Part shown: piece by piece, positions 37,101-46,400 of the stretch
Layout: each line of letters begins with the position of its first letter
Numbering within the stretch: the first letter of the stretch is position 1
Origin: Erigeron canadensis
Taxonomy: Eukaryota > Streptophyta > Magnoliopsida > Asterales > Asteraceae
Assembly: GCF_010389155.1 (NCBI RefSeq)
Contig: NC_057768.1
Coordinates: forward strand, 15,250,501 to 15,314,500
DNA: 64,000 nt
Reading direction: 5' to 3'
The notes under the pieces: model-generated
What the model was told of the DNA's origin: nothing
Seen by the model: the letters and a program-made list of their open reading frames with translations, nothing else
Database searches by the model: none
Translations under genes and position numbers: made by a program

Positions 37101-40100
37101 CAGGCATGGGACTCTGGATTCTTACAACGCTGGCAGGTTGGGCGTACAAATTGAAGTATACAAAAAGATGAAGGATGATCCCAGGCTGAAGAAATGTCTG
37201 GATGCCTTGGATGATGTCTATATTCGATCCATGTTTGCTCAGGATGAACAAGTATATAATTCTGAAATCTATGGTGTGAGCATACTGGATCTTATTGCCC
37301 AGAGAAGAGAAGAATTGAAAAGTCTCCAGCAACAAGTAAGGAGTAATGCAACTGCTCTGGAGCATGCATATAGGAAGAAGGTTAAGGGTTTGCCCAAGGC
37401 ACCAACCAGAAAATCCAAAGCTGCTAGAGATGCAGATCTTAGCACCTTCATTCCCTAGAACACAACTGAAAGGATTAATAAAGAAAAATTTCAACAAGTT
37501 GCTGAACAGAGAAAGGTGTCCAGGGAAGTGGATGAAATGATTAAAAGGGCTCAGACAAAAGAAAAGTATGAACATTTGTCACAATTTAGAGCTGATGTCC
37601 GATCGATACTGGGTGCTGAGATCCATCTGGCAGAAAATCATGACAATTTCTCAAAGTTCCATGTCAAACTCTTCAGAGAAGGGAACTTTACTGATGAAAG
37701 AAAAGACACTTCAATCAGGGCTTTCGGGTGGTCAGAATTAAGAGAGATTGGTCTTTCATTCAGGGGTAAAGATGTCTCCCAGGATGTTAAGTACTTTATG
37801 AAGAGGCAAGGAATGGATGAGGAAGGAATTGATGGAGATGGAGTTGGGCTTAAGGACTTCTCTTACTACTTCTTCATCTCCAGGTGTAAAGAGGAAGCCC
37901 ACTGAAGAGCCATCTGGGCATGCTGAAAAGAAAAAGGCCTGACTCTGATATTGTACTTGTATTTGTTTTATGTTGATAAAATTGTAACTTTCCTCCAGTT
38001 GATGTTTGTAAATATAAGTTTCAATTCCTATTTTTCACAAGTACTTATCCAGATTAAGTCTAGAAATTAAAATGTACAAACTGGGAACACTAATGATCTA
38101 TAAAGCGGCTCTCCAGTAATTCAAATTAGACTTAGTCAAATTTTTAAGGATTTTTCAAGCACAAACTTGTATAAATAAAAGCTTGAAAATCCTTGCATAA
38201 TTTCTAAACAAATAGGGGAATTTGTTAGGTCCAGATTTACTAGAGCCCTCTGAAGATTTGTCCAGAAATTATGTGAAGACCAGTGAACAACTTGTACAGG
38301 AATCTGGATTCCACCAGATTCGTTCACTGGACTTCACTCCAGTCAAGATCTTTCCACTAAAGAACATTCTCACTGAAGTCAAAGACTGAAGTATGAAGAA
38401 AGAAGTCTGACAAATAGCGGAGCTCACTGGAAGATTTACCAGATCTCCTGACTGGAGTCCTTGTCAGTGTTCTAGACCTTACAAGTCTGAACACTGATTA
38501 CGAGGAATTGACTTTATGCCTTTACATGTCTTTACCCGGACAATCCATTTGTCTTTTGTTGATAGCCTTACACGCATGTAAAGGTGGTTGGTTAATTAGA
38601 AGACAAGTCACTATCATGTGACTTTATTCTTGTATTTTAATCAATGCATTTAAGGAATTAAAGTAATTTCCTTAAATGCATGTAACCATATTTGTACGGC
38701 AAAAAGAATATTATATTTATTCTTTTTGCCTATAAATACCAAGTCACTTCCTCGTCCAAATTACATACTTTTGCAATTTGGTGCCTTTGCTCAAATACTC
38801 TCGATCTAAAGAGTTATACTTCACAACTTTAAGTATTTCGATCAAAGAGTTTATTTAGCAAAGTTAGATCACTTGTAATTCATAGGTTGTTTAGATACTT
38901 ACTTTGTAATATCTTGTTCCGCAACAACCTTGTATTTTATTTAACATCAATAAATAAAATACACTTGAAAATTACATTGTGTTTCACCATTTACTTACTT
39001 GCTTATCTTTATATTGCTTAAGTACGTATTACGTTATATATATTCTTGCATTTATATTTATCGTAATACTAGTCCGATCTAGTGCTTACTTGACGTTTCA
39101 TACTAGTCCTATCTAGTGATTACTTGACTTGTTATTCTACACTTGTGGGTTAAACTATCGAGTGAGGGACTTCACACATAACAGTATTCATAGACAGATA
39201 AGTTAATTAATTGCCTTGCAGTGAAAAAAAAGTAGTATATTTATTTGTAACTTCTTCTAAATCTGCACGTGAATACAAGTAAAGATGATGTTGCAACAAC
39301 ATGTGCCATTGCATGATTTTATAGGTTTCTGGCTGCTATTAGTAGTTCAAAAAACTTAAAATGAAAGGAGGATGCCATTCATGCGAACAAAGTCTGTTGC
39401 TATAACTGACGGCATGCAAAGTATGTTCCTATTTCTTGCAATTTGCCACAAGTCTAAAATAATGTCAGTATCACAAGGTTATTCTTTAAACACCTGTGCA
39501 ACAACACTGCTTGCTCGGTTTACCGTGAAGTCCCCTGTCCAATTTTTTCTAATTGTCATTACTTCCTTGTGTTATACCCGTTACCCACCAGGCCTTGGGA
39601 ACTTGTTTGGCCGTAGGTGTCAAATTCCATTATGTCGGATAAAGACTTAATGTTTGTCGATGATAATGATTTAAAAATGCATAGGATAAACGCAAATCAC
39701 TAAATTAATCTGTTCAATATCTATCAGTATCTAATGACTATTTAGCAGCATATCATAATATACTTGATGATTGTCGATTTGTCTCTCTCTATTTTGTTCA
39801 GGATGATTTCTTACCAAGAACTCCCACCCCATTGGAAGACATATTCAAATCTATTTTCTGCTTGCCATGTTTAATATTCTTGGTTTGCTTGAGGGACACA
39901 TTCATACCAGAAGGTAGAAAGCTAAGAGATCCAAGAAGATTATACGCACCTGGTCGGATTTACCATATTGTTGAGAGGAAGTTCTGCAGGTGAAGGTTTA
40001 CTTAATCTCTTTGAAGGATTTTTAATATTTCTTTCTTTCAGTAGTTTCATCCTCTATCGATCTTAAAACAGATGTGGGAGATACCCTCCAGAGGTTAGAA

Positions 40101-41084
40101 CTGCAATTCCGGTTGATGGTAGATTTGAACATATTGTTTTGTCGACTCATGCTACATCTGACCATGGGATTATCTGGATTCACAGAGAAGCAGAGAAAGC
40201 TGTACAAGTAAGTCAAAACAAATATCACTACTGTATTTGTTATTTTTTCTTGAATTAGTACTTTTCGAAATATATTAAATAGATTTTCCTTGACAACGTG
40301 GTAGTTTTACCCCATGATCGTCGACTGTGAAGACTGTACTCTTCATCTTCTTTCCATTTTGGCTAAAAGATCATGTCTGTAATATAAAAGCCAACTATGT
40401 GTTAGAGTGGCTAAATGGCCAGGGTGGGTAATGCCATAATGCGCCAAACTTGGTTCGGGTCAAAAACGGTTGGTAGCATGTTAGATCGACCCACACATTA
40501 TTTTCTTAAAATTTTTCTAATTAGTGTGTTTACAACAGTATTTTTTTACATATATCATCAACGATACTATAAGCCTTAGTAAACCACTTTTGGAAAGTCT
40601 TGCCCAATTGCACGTTTCTCTTCTGGAGATCTTTATTTTACATAAATCAAAAAATCATAATGTTCAGTTGATGAAGGAGAAAAGTTCGGAAACTATTACA
40701 ACTGCACCAAAGTTACAAAAAATTGACAGACTTCAGTCAATTGAGAAAGAACACAAGGACGCCTTAGAAAGAGCCGTGAGCCTTAACATACCACATGCTG
40801 TCATGACCACTGAAGATGAGGAGGACAATGACCCTCAAGAATCTATGTCAGCATCTGGTGACAAAGAAGAGCAATCGTCTCCTCACAACTTGGCACCAAA
40901 CCATATAGACCGTAGTCCTATGCGAGAAAGCGGAACTACAGCAACTACAAATTCAAAAACAGGGCGGACTACTTGGGATGGTTTGGTAGATCAGCTATTT
41001 GAAAGGACTGCTTCAGGCAAACTAAAAACAAGAGAAGTTATGAACACTGCTGGCTCAAATGATGCCAATGTTTCTGATAGCTAA
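25155..41084 (+). CDS. Lipase class 3 (alpha/beta hydrolase), five exons, retrotransposon in intron 2
   Basis: Exons 25155-25409, 26169-26612, 39802-39989, 40072-40207 and 40668-41084 join in phase at GT-AG sites to give 479 codons plus TAA, with no internal stop. The predicted protein has an N-terminal Lipase3_N-type region (Cys- and Trp-rich start, then an [20 protein letters not shown] stretch), then the lipase fold with LAIRGLN and the nucleophile elbow GHSLGSG (Ser about 176). [19 protein letters not shown], the [17 protein letters not shown] block and [11 protein letters not shown]...SDHGIIWI follow (the last probably holds the catalytic His), then a charged, Ser-rich tail. It resembles Arabidopsis lipase class 3/mono-diacylglycerol lipase-like proteins (At4g16070/At3g14075 type, from memory). 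The likely role is hydrolysis of acylglycerols; substrate is unknown. Intron 2 is 13.2 kb because a 12.1 kb copia element sits in it in the sense direction. The tail is probably shorter than in homologues. Confidence 0.9.
25425..25505 (+). repeat. Intron 1 microsatellites
   Basis: A (TA)n run followed by (TATG)n, about six units, and a poly-T stretch, all inside lipase intron 1 (25410-26168). Nothing else is seen in this intron. Confidence 0.85.
27085..28083 (+). repeat. SIRE copia 5' LTR
   Basis: Starts TGTTAGGTCCAGATTTACT and ends GAGTGAGGGACTTCACA. It contains TATAAATA at 27638-27645, a likely transcription start shortly after, and an AATAAATAAAATAC polyadenylation-type stretch near 27858. 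Relative to the 3' LTR it has an extra 24 bp near 27100 and an extra AGTCTGAAGAAAGA repeat near 27300. Confidence 0.92.
28086..28097 (+). promoter_or_regulatory. Primer binding site (tRNA-Met type)
   Basis: TGGTATCAGAGC, two bases after the 5' LTR, is the standard plant primer site complementary to the 3' end of initiator tRNA-Met. Confidence 0.92.
28136..29963 (+). pseudogene. SIRE gag, broken
   Basis: Capsid-nucleocapsid polyprotein. The frame opens at ATG 28136 ([11 protein letters not shown]) with a Pro-rich N-terminus. It is interrupted by TGA at 28283-28285 and TAA at 28595-28597, then runs to TGA at 29339-29341. Conserved copia gag sequence follows the second stop ([12 protein letters not shown], then [16 protein letters not shown]), and a CCHC zinc knuckle [14 protein letters not shown] sits near 29232-29273. 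A frameshift at about 29330 moves into another frame, which continues through an acidic, coiled-coil-like segment to 29963. Two nonsense codons and one frameshift make it nonfunctional here. Confidence 0.85.
30058..31775 (+). pseudogene. SIRE gag tail-protease-integrase region, broken
   Basis: Three frames are needed. 30058-30435 is a Lys/Pro-rich gag tail with a [20 protein letters not shown] segment. Next, a WYLDS sequence near 30560 marks the retropepsin region; a missing base breaks the usual DSG active site. 30586-30978 continues with [11 protein letters not shown] and [15 protein letters not shown]. After another shift, 30930-31775 holds the gag-pre-integrase and integrase: zinc-binding [12 protein letters not shown], the catalytic Asp in HMDLFGPV, Asp in LRSDNGTKF and Glu in [12 protein letters not shown]. 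The integrase C-terminal part is cut short after ESGLPKMY and joins a Ser/Pro/Asp-rich segment ending at 31775, so an internal deletion is likely. The catalytic triad is present but the protein is not whole. Confidence 0.83.
31832..33352 (+). pseudogene. SIRE reverse transcriptase-RNase H
   Basis: One frame runs open from about 31832 ([13 protein letters not shown]) to TAA at 33350-33352. RT motifs: [65 protein letters not shown] and the catalytic YADDIIFGS. The RNase H part has [32 protein letters not shown] and [13 protein letters not shown]. Near the end the sequence reads LADTKPLDE where copia proteins normally have LADIFTKPL, a three-residue loss. The domain could fold, but upstream breaks separate it from gag and integrase, so it lacks a normal start. 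Confidence 0.9.
33353..34316 (+). other. Spacer between pol and env-like ORF
   Basis: About 960 bp without a convincing gene. It contains a repeated AACGCCTTTGTGA motif (near 33370 and 33438), many CCAG/CTGG words, and near its end a TATA motif at 34142-34149 followed by CT-rich leader sequence. An ORF at 33846-34097 has no recognisable product. Confidence 0.5.
34142..34149 (+). promoter_or_regulatory. TATA motif before env-like ORF
   Basis: TATAAATA in the context CCTCTATAAATACCCAC, 168 bp upstream of the env-like ATG, followed by CT-rich leader sequence. It has the look of a plant core promoter, which would allow the third ORF to be transcribed apart from the LTR promoter. Function is inference. 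Confidence 0.4.
34317..37905 (+). pseudogene. SIRE env-like third ORF
   Basis: ATG 34317 opens an uninterrupted 885-codon frame to TGA at 36974. The N-terminal part (residues about 30-300) is a folded-looking domain with [20 protein letters not shown], as in the env-like ORFs of SIRE-type elements. A long acidic, Pro/Ser/Thr-rich middle follows ([17 protein letters not shown]), then predicted coiled coil (from about residue 590) and a Lys-rich end. A frameshift near 36960 lets the protein continue as [19 protein letters not shown] to TAG at 37456-37458. After that stop the same frame goes on to 37905, and an alternative tail in another frame reaches about 37939. No signal peptide or clear membrane segment is seen, so a true envelope role is doubtful. 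What the protein does is unknown. Confidence 0.75.
38211..38222 (+). promoter_or_regulatory. SIRE polypurine tract
   Basis: AATAGGGGAATT directly before the 3' LTR start TGTTAGGTCC. Confidence 0.85.
38223..39176 (+). repeat. SIRE copia 3' LTR
   Basis: Starts TGTTAGGTCCAGATTTACTA and ends GAGTGAGGGACTTCACA, followed by the duplication CATAA. TATAAATA is at 38731-38738. It is shorter than the 5' LTR because it lacks a 24 bp segment and a repeat unit. Confidence 0.92.
39182..39801 (+). other. Rest of lipase intron 2
   Basis: Original intron sequence downstream of the retrotransposon, ending in TTTTGTTCAG before exon 3 (39802). With 26613-27079 it makes up about 1.1 kb, the probable intron size before insertion. 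An ORF at 39372-39650 shows no known domain and is treated as chance. Confidence 0.6.
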
Positions 41085-41785
41085 GTTGAATTTCAAACTC
41101 GTGAGCGTGCTCATGTTCGACAGCTCCTTTAAATGATTCTTTTGTTTGTTCACTTGATCACAGGTTTGCCTGGAACGGGGCAAAACTTGAACACAAATGT
41201 CAGTTATACATGGGACTTACGCCTAATAGTATTGGTTTGGTGCGACTTACCTTAAGGTTCTTTGTTCAAGTCTCGTTCCAAACAATTGACCTATTAGTGT
41301 TCACTTTCAAGAAAGTTTCTTTACAAAATCATAACCATTATATCCAAAAATCTAGTTATTAAAGTCATTTTATCTTTATTTTTAACACAAAAATTGAGAA
41401 ATCTGTCTTTGTGAAAATGTATCAAGGACATGGTGAATTAGTGTAATCTAAAAGGAAAAATGATCCTAAAACATATAGTGATCATATTCTGATCTGCGTT
41501 GACTTAGATCAAGTAACTCCGCACCTCGTGAGTCAAGCTACAAGTTATAACAACTTCCGAATGACTCGTCAAGTTACCTTTTCTTTAAAGGAAAATTACT
41601 TAGATGGTTTAATTTTAAGATGTATATCTTATTGAAAATTTATTGGTATGGTCATTTAATCATAATCACCTAACATCTTTAGTAAAAAGTCAAAACCATC
41701 CAATTAAATCATAACGCCTGTTCAAGTTGGGTTCTACAATTTGTACTAATTTAGTAGCTTGTACTAAAGTGGATGGAGTATATGC
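41085..41785 (+). other. Lipase 3' flank
   Basis: About 700 bp that should contain the lipase 3' UTR and polyadenylation site. No gene or repeat is recognised. Confidence 0.5.
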
Positions 41786-41790
41786 GATTC

Positions 41791-42077
41791 TGTTAGCTTT
41801 TATTTTATGTTAGTGCTTAGTTTTGTAATTATGTATTAGTAATGTCCTTAGAATTAATCATGTTTAGTGGAAGGGTTTGTTATGAAATTACTCATGTACT
41901 TGTTTGTAATTATGGATGGAGTTTAGTGCAAATTAATTGCCTATATAAACCCCTTCACAGGTAATGAAACTAACCTTTTGCCAATTCATTTTACTTTTCC
42001 CTTTCTCTCTCTAACACTCTCTCTCTCTCTCTCAAACACTCACTTAAGCACATTTACACAACTTAGCATTGTTTACA
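41791..42077 (+). repeat. Short solo LTR (287 bp)
   Basis: Starts TGTTAGCTTTTATTTTATG and ends GCATTGTTTACA, flanked by a perfect 5 bp duplication GATTC (41786-41790 and 42078-42082). It has a CTATATAAACCCC TATA-like motif near 41943 and a CT-rich stretch, as in copia LTRs. No second LTR or internal region follows, so it is a solo LTR left by recombination. The family is not identified. Confidence 0.8.
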
Positions 42078-42270
42078 GATTCTAACTGTAATCTTTCGGT
42101 AAAAGGCGCTCACCCTGATTCAAATTTTATAAATCACAAATAAAGTACTGGCACCCTAACTGAATGATAGGATGACATATTACAACCATGCACCAAAAAA
42201 AAGCAATAACCAAATGAAACAAATACCCTATCTAGACATAATGAAAACCGCCACTACGGCTAGAAAGAAT

Positions 42271-43235
42271 TGTTAGGTCCAGTTTTAGCAAAACTGGCCA
42301 ATCTCCAGTTACATCTGGAGACATTAAGATTTGTCCAGAAATATGAGAAGTCAAGTTGCTTCGTACAATTTATGCAACTGGTGACTTCCTCCAGTTGAAG
42401 ATCTGACCAATCCTTAAGACGGTCCAGTTGAAGTCGAAGACATCAAATGGAAGAAAGAAACTGGTCATGGCAGCGAAGCCCAGTGGCCATCTAACCAGAT
42501 CAAGACTGGAGAGCATCAGTGTAATGAACTTACAAAGCTTTACACTGATTACGAGAAAATTGCCTTTAATGCTTTATGTACCATTACCCGGATAATAGAT
42601 ATTATCTTAGTAAAAAAGTACAAAGCAGGTTGGATAAAATATGTACTCTGACATACTTTATTTAGCATTTTCAAGGAAAAGTTCACACATCCTTAAATGC
42701 TCCCAACCATATTTGTACGACAAAATTGACATTCCCAATGTCAACATTTGCCTATAAATAGAGGCCTTTGCACAACACAATAACAAGTCTTTGCATTTTT
42801 ACACTTTGCAATATACTGGTGTGCTTGTGCAATATTCTTTCAATCGCAAAAAGGAACATTTCACAACTTTAAGTGTTTCGATTGACAAGAGAAGTTCCAA
42901 GTTTAGATCAATTGTATTTCATAGGTTGTTAGGATATTTACATACTTGTAGTATCTTGGTTCCGCATCAACCTTTGTATTTTGTTTATAATCAATAAATA
43001 AAATACATATGAAAAATACATATTGTCTCACCATTTACTTTATAAGTTAATTTATTATTGCATTGTATTTACTTATTTGAATGGTCACCTTAATAAGTAA
43101 ACCTTCCAGATAACCTGGTATACTGTTCACCTTAACTGGTCTCGTCCAGATCTGGTGAACTTATTGCAAAGAAACTTCACTATTGACATAGAGGTGTCTC
43201 CAGATTAGTACCATCTGATTAAGTTGGGACTTACA
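42271..43235 (+). repeat. SIRE-family solo LTR (965 bp)
   Basis: Starts TGTTAGGTCCAGTTTTAGC and ends GTTGGGACTTACA, with a perfect duplication AGAAT (42266-42270 and 43236-43240). TATAAATA is at 42753-42760. It is clearly related to the lipase-intron element's LTR (same start, GATTACGAG..ATTGCCTTTA block, AATAAATAAAATAC stretch) but diverged, so it belongs to another subfamily, closer to the LTR at 60807-61781. Confidence 0.88.
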
Positions 43236-43813
43236 AGAATGGTTTCATGTCTTGAGTTTATTCATTAATGAATCTCTATTTATCACACCCCGACTAAGGC
43301 GGAAAACTCAGGATGCGACGCATAGTACACGCGTCATGGATGAATACTTAAATAACGCGCATTTCATAGAATTCAAACATAAATATCCAGCATAAAATCA
43401 AGATTCAATTAAAATATAGATAAATTCCCACGCAGGTGAACACATAGACATAGTGCCATAGTCTAAACATATAGCAACCATAACAAAACATAAGATATGC
43501 AGCTCCAAAACCCTAGTCTGGTCTGCTACAGGTCACCATGTTATGCTCCTTAGCCACCTCTAATGCGGTTCACATGTTCACCTGAAAGGATACTCAAAAG
43601 TGTCAACACAATGGTTGGTGAGTTTGTAGGTTTTGTAAACAAGTACAAGTATGGTGCCAGGTCGAAATATCATCAAGATCCACACAACAATATGGCTATC
43701 AACTTACTTATGATAGAAAGAATCAAGTATCTTTATGCCACCAGCACTTACAGTATACTAGACCTAAGGTGCAAGTATCAAGTATCTGGTGCCTCCAACT
43801 TCACCATAAGTAT

Positions 43814-44465
43814 TGTTTGATCAAATAATCGCACTATGGCTCAACCGGAGGTGTGAGTGGGGTTGTTGGTGTTATTCGGCGATTCCCGGTCAGAGGGTCA
43901 GAGACCGCTTTATGCCGGGTGGTTTTATGTATAAGTCGATTCGTTCGACTTAGGGTTTTGTTTAGGGTTTATTCGGAGGTCGAATAAACTATGAGTTAGG
44001 GTTTTTCTTGCATGATGCGTATTTGCGTGAGGTTTATAAGTCGATTTGTGTTCGACTTAGGGTTTAGGAATTCGATATGTTATGAGTGAGTATGAATGAA
44101 TATGCCGTGAGGCTCCTCCTCCATTTATATAGACGGTAGATAACTTAGAGAGGGGGGTAAAAGAAATAGGGTAAATCTCTTTCTCCTTTGTAAATATCTT
44201 GTTTCCTTCTTGAGGAGATTTGTGGTAATCTTGTTACCTAATTATGTCCGAGTATATCGGAGCTTAATATATATTCAATAGATTAATTGCGGGAGGAATC
44301 TTTATCCGATCTCCTCAGAGCTAGGTATTCGTTACCTTCGGAGCTCCGGGATGATTATGTTAATCGGAGGTTAAGCTCTGTTATGTGTTTTCCTGTGCGA
44401 AAGTAACTTCGTGTTCTGCTTCTGCTTCGGGTACGGAGCTAGAGCTCCGTATGTGTATATCATCA
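43814..44465. repeat. Solo LTR nested in gypsy LTR (652 bp)
   Basis: Absent from the two other copies of this LTR. It starts TGTTTGATCAAATAATCGC, ends GTATATCATCA and is flanked by the duplication AGTAT (43809-43813 and 44466-44470). TG...CA ends plus a 5 bp duplication mark an LTR-type insertion. It repeats AAGTCGATT..TTCGACTTAGGGTTT twice near its start. Family and orientation are unknown. Confidence 0.8.
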
Positions 44466-44745
44466 AGTATCAAGTATCAAGTGTCAAGTATCAAGTATCA
44501 CCCTGCACATTATACAATATAGTCAAATAGCCATAAATGATGATAGACACAAAGGCACAAGTATCATTCCACCCCAAAACATATTAAAAGAAGGGGCTAC
44601 GAAACTGACCTGACTGCTAGCAACAAGATCAAACTACAAACGATATCAGAAAGCAAGTAACCGGTACGCAGTCAATCTGTTACAAGTTATCACAATTAAG
44701 TATTCATATAATATAGGTAAACGTGTTCATAACGTGTCGCCAAGT

Positions 44746-44929
44746 GTTGACCAAGTTGTCGAAAAGCGTACTAGTTTGACTTTGACCAGATTTTACGAGT
44801 TTGACCACTGTTGACCAAATTACGTGTTTGACTAAGTTGACCAAATCGACTAAAGTTGACCAAAGTTGACTAAGCCGACCAAAGTTGACCAAAGTTGACT
44901 AAACCGTCTAAAGTTGACCAAACTTGACT
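44746..44929 (-). repeat. TTGACC/TTGACT array (W-box-like), left LTR
   Basis: Fourteen TTGAC(C/T) words in about 185 bp on the plus strand, mostly as AAGTTGACCAAAGTTGACTAA. TTGAC(C/T) is the core of the W-box bound by WRKY factors. In element orientation the array lies roughly 0.9 kb downstream of the TATA motif at 45821-45828, so a promoter role is not obvious. Confidence 0.7.
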
Positions 44930-45107
44930 AATTTGAGGTAGTAATCGAAATCCGAGGTCTCGATTGAAATTCGACGTCTTAAATTGATCTTGAGGTCTTA
45001 AATTGAATTTGGGGTCTTATTTCACTAAAAGACAAAACTGGAATTAAGAGGCTAGATTTAAGAGGCTAAATTTGAGAGGCTAGTAAATATGGGGTCTTAT
45101 TTAGAAA

Positions 45108-45190
45108 TATGAGGTCACATTTGAAATACGAGGTCGCAAATGGAAATACCAGGTCGCAAATGGAAATACGAGGTCGCAAATCGACGGGGT
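45108..45190 (-). repeat. GAGGTC minisatellite, left LTR
   Basis: Units of about 18-20 bp of the type AAATACGAGGTCGCAAATGG, about four copies here; part of a wider GGTCTTA/GAGGTCG-rich region. Confidence 0.75.
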
Positions 45191-45820
45191 CGTAAACTGG
45201 GCTGTTTTTCCCCAAAATTCATTCTAGAAAACCCTAATCGTTTCTTTCGATCTGGAAGGTGTTTTGAATATCAGATTGTACTTTTAGACCCACAAATATG
45301 ATAGAAAAACAATACCAAAGTCGTAAACTCTGAAACAGACTTAAACTCAAAATCCCATTTGAATAAAGTTTATAAAAAGTGTACAAAAATTCTTATATCT
45401 TAAGATTTTGTTAACGAATTCACACGAAACTTTGATAAAAGTTATAATATATGTTTCTAAACGTTTTGGACGTAAAAAGTTTGATACTTGGCGTGTGTGG
45501 TGCATGTATTATAAGAAAAACCGAATATACCAAAAAGAAGAGCATTAAGTGGGTTTTGATTTTATACCTTGAATATGTAAAATATGAGTTTGTAGAGATG
45601 TTTAGGACACAAAAACACTGTTGTTAAAGCTAAATTTAAACAAAATAAGGTTTGATTTTTTAAAACTTGATGTAAAATGGGGTAGTAATGGTGAGGTAGT
45701 AAAAGTGGGTTTGTAAAGTAAGGTAGCATATTGGGGTAGCAAAAGGGAGTAGTAAGGGTTTGTGTGTGTTTTTCTTGGAGGCTAAGTTGATGGAATGAGG
45801 GTTTTGTGAGAGAATAAGAC

Positions 45821-45828
45821 TATTTATA
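45821..45828 (-). promoter_or_regulatory. Putative LTR TATA box
   Basis: TATAAATA on the minus strand, conserved in the right LTR (54039-54046). It lies about 270 bp inside the LTR start, as expected for a U3 promoter. Confidence 0.55.
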
Positions 45829-46094
45829 TGTAGGGTAAAATAGAGGTGGTTCCACGTTAACTCAAAATGCGATGCCAGACTCGAATACGTGGCCAAATAA
45901 AAAATACTAGGCTGCTACAAAATTACGAGGTCGTATCACAAATACGATGCCGATACCAAAAAATACGAAGTCGATACACAGTTACGAGTTCGTTTTACAA
46001 TTACGATGCCGACTAACTTTACGAGGTCGTATTCTTGTATTTAAAATTTTAAATTTGACTCAGACTTTTTCATGGTCGACTCACGGGTGTTACA

Positions 46095-46110
46095 GTCTCC
46101 CCTACTTTAA
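46095..46110 (-). promoter_or_regulatory. Gypsy polypurine tract
   Basis: On the minus strand TTAAAGTAGGGGAGAC ends next to the 3' LTR start TGTAACACC. Confidence 0.7.
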
Positions 46111-46400
46111 GGAATTTCGTCCCGAAATTCAAATCACGCATTATGTTTCAAGTTCTAGCCACGCACCAAGTTTCCAAGCGTCAAGCTACGCGCTGAGTTT
46201 CCAAGTCTTAAGTCTACTCATTAAGCTACAAGTATCATGTCATGCATTAAGTTTCAAGCATCGAATCAGACAATAAGCATCAAATCACATATTAAGTTTC
46301 AAGCATCAAGTTACGCATTAAGCATCAATCACATATTAAGTTTCAAACATCAAGTTTCACTCTAAGTTTCAAGTTTACTTACTAAGCTTCATGTATCGAA
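46111..46400 (-). other. Spacer between pol and 3' LTR
   Basis: Dense AAGTTTCAAGCATCAAG-like repeats on the plus strand (46130-46390); no gene. Confidence 0.6.

Larger units (their letters stand above)
27085..39176 (+). mobile_element. Complete SIRE/Maximus-type Ty1/copia retrotransposon (12.1 kb)
   Basis: Bounded by a perfect 5 bp target-site duplication CATAA (27080-27084 and 39177-39181). It has a 999 bp 5' LTR, a tRNA-Met-type primer site, gag, integrase before RT (copia order), a long env-like ORF after pol, a polypurine tract and a 954 bp 3' LTR. Size, order and the extra ORF fit the SIRE/Maximus lineage. The LTRs differ by about 18 substitutions and a few indels by eye, so the insertion is not brand new. 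Gag and pol carry many breaks, so it was probably moved in trans or decayed after insertion. It lies in intron 2 of the lipase gene, same strand. Confidence 0.93.
43281..46094 (-). repeat. Gypsy 3' LTR (left copy)
   Basis: Matches the right LTR throughout except for a nested 652 bp insertion (43814-44465) and small indels, including loss of about 25 bp near 43345. Its outermost base pair is mutated: the plus strand reads TATCACACC where the right LTR reads TGTCACACC. TATAAATA on the minus strand is at 45821-45828. Arrays of TTGACC and of GAGGTCGCAAAT lie inside. Confidence 0.9.

Noticed and set aside
39372..39650. 92-codon ORF in lipase intron 2
   Set aside because: No homology that I recognise and no place in the exon phase pattern; original intron sequence.
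44704..44892. Minus-strand ORF rich in repeated VNLV/STLV motifs
   Set aside because: Translation of the TTGACC array in the gypsy LTR.
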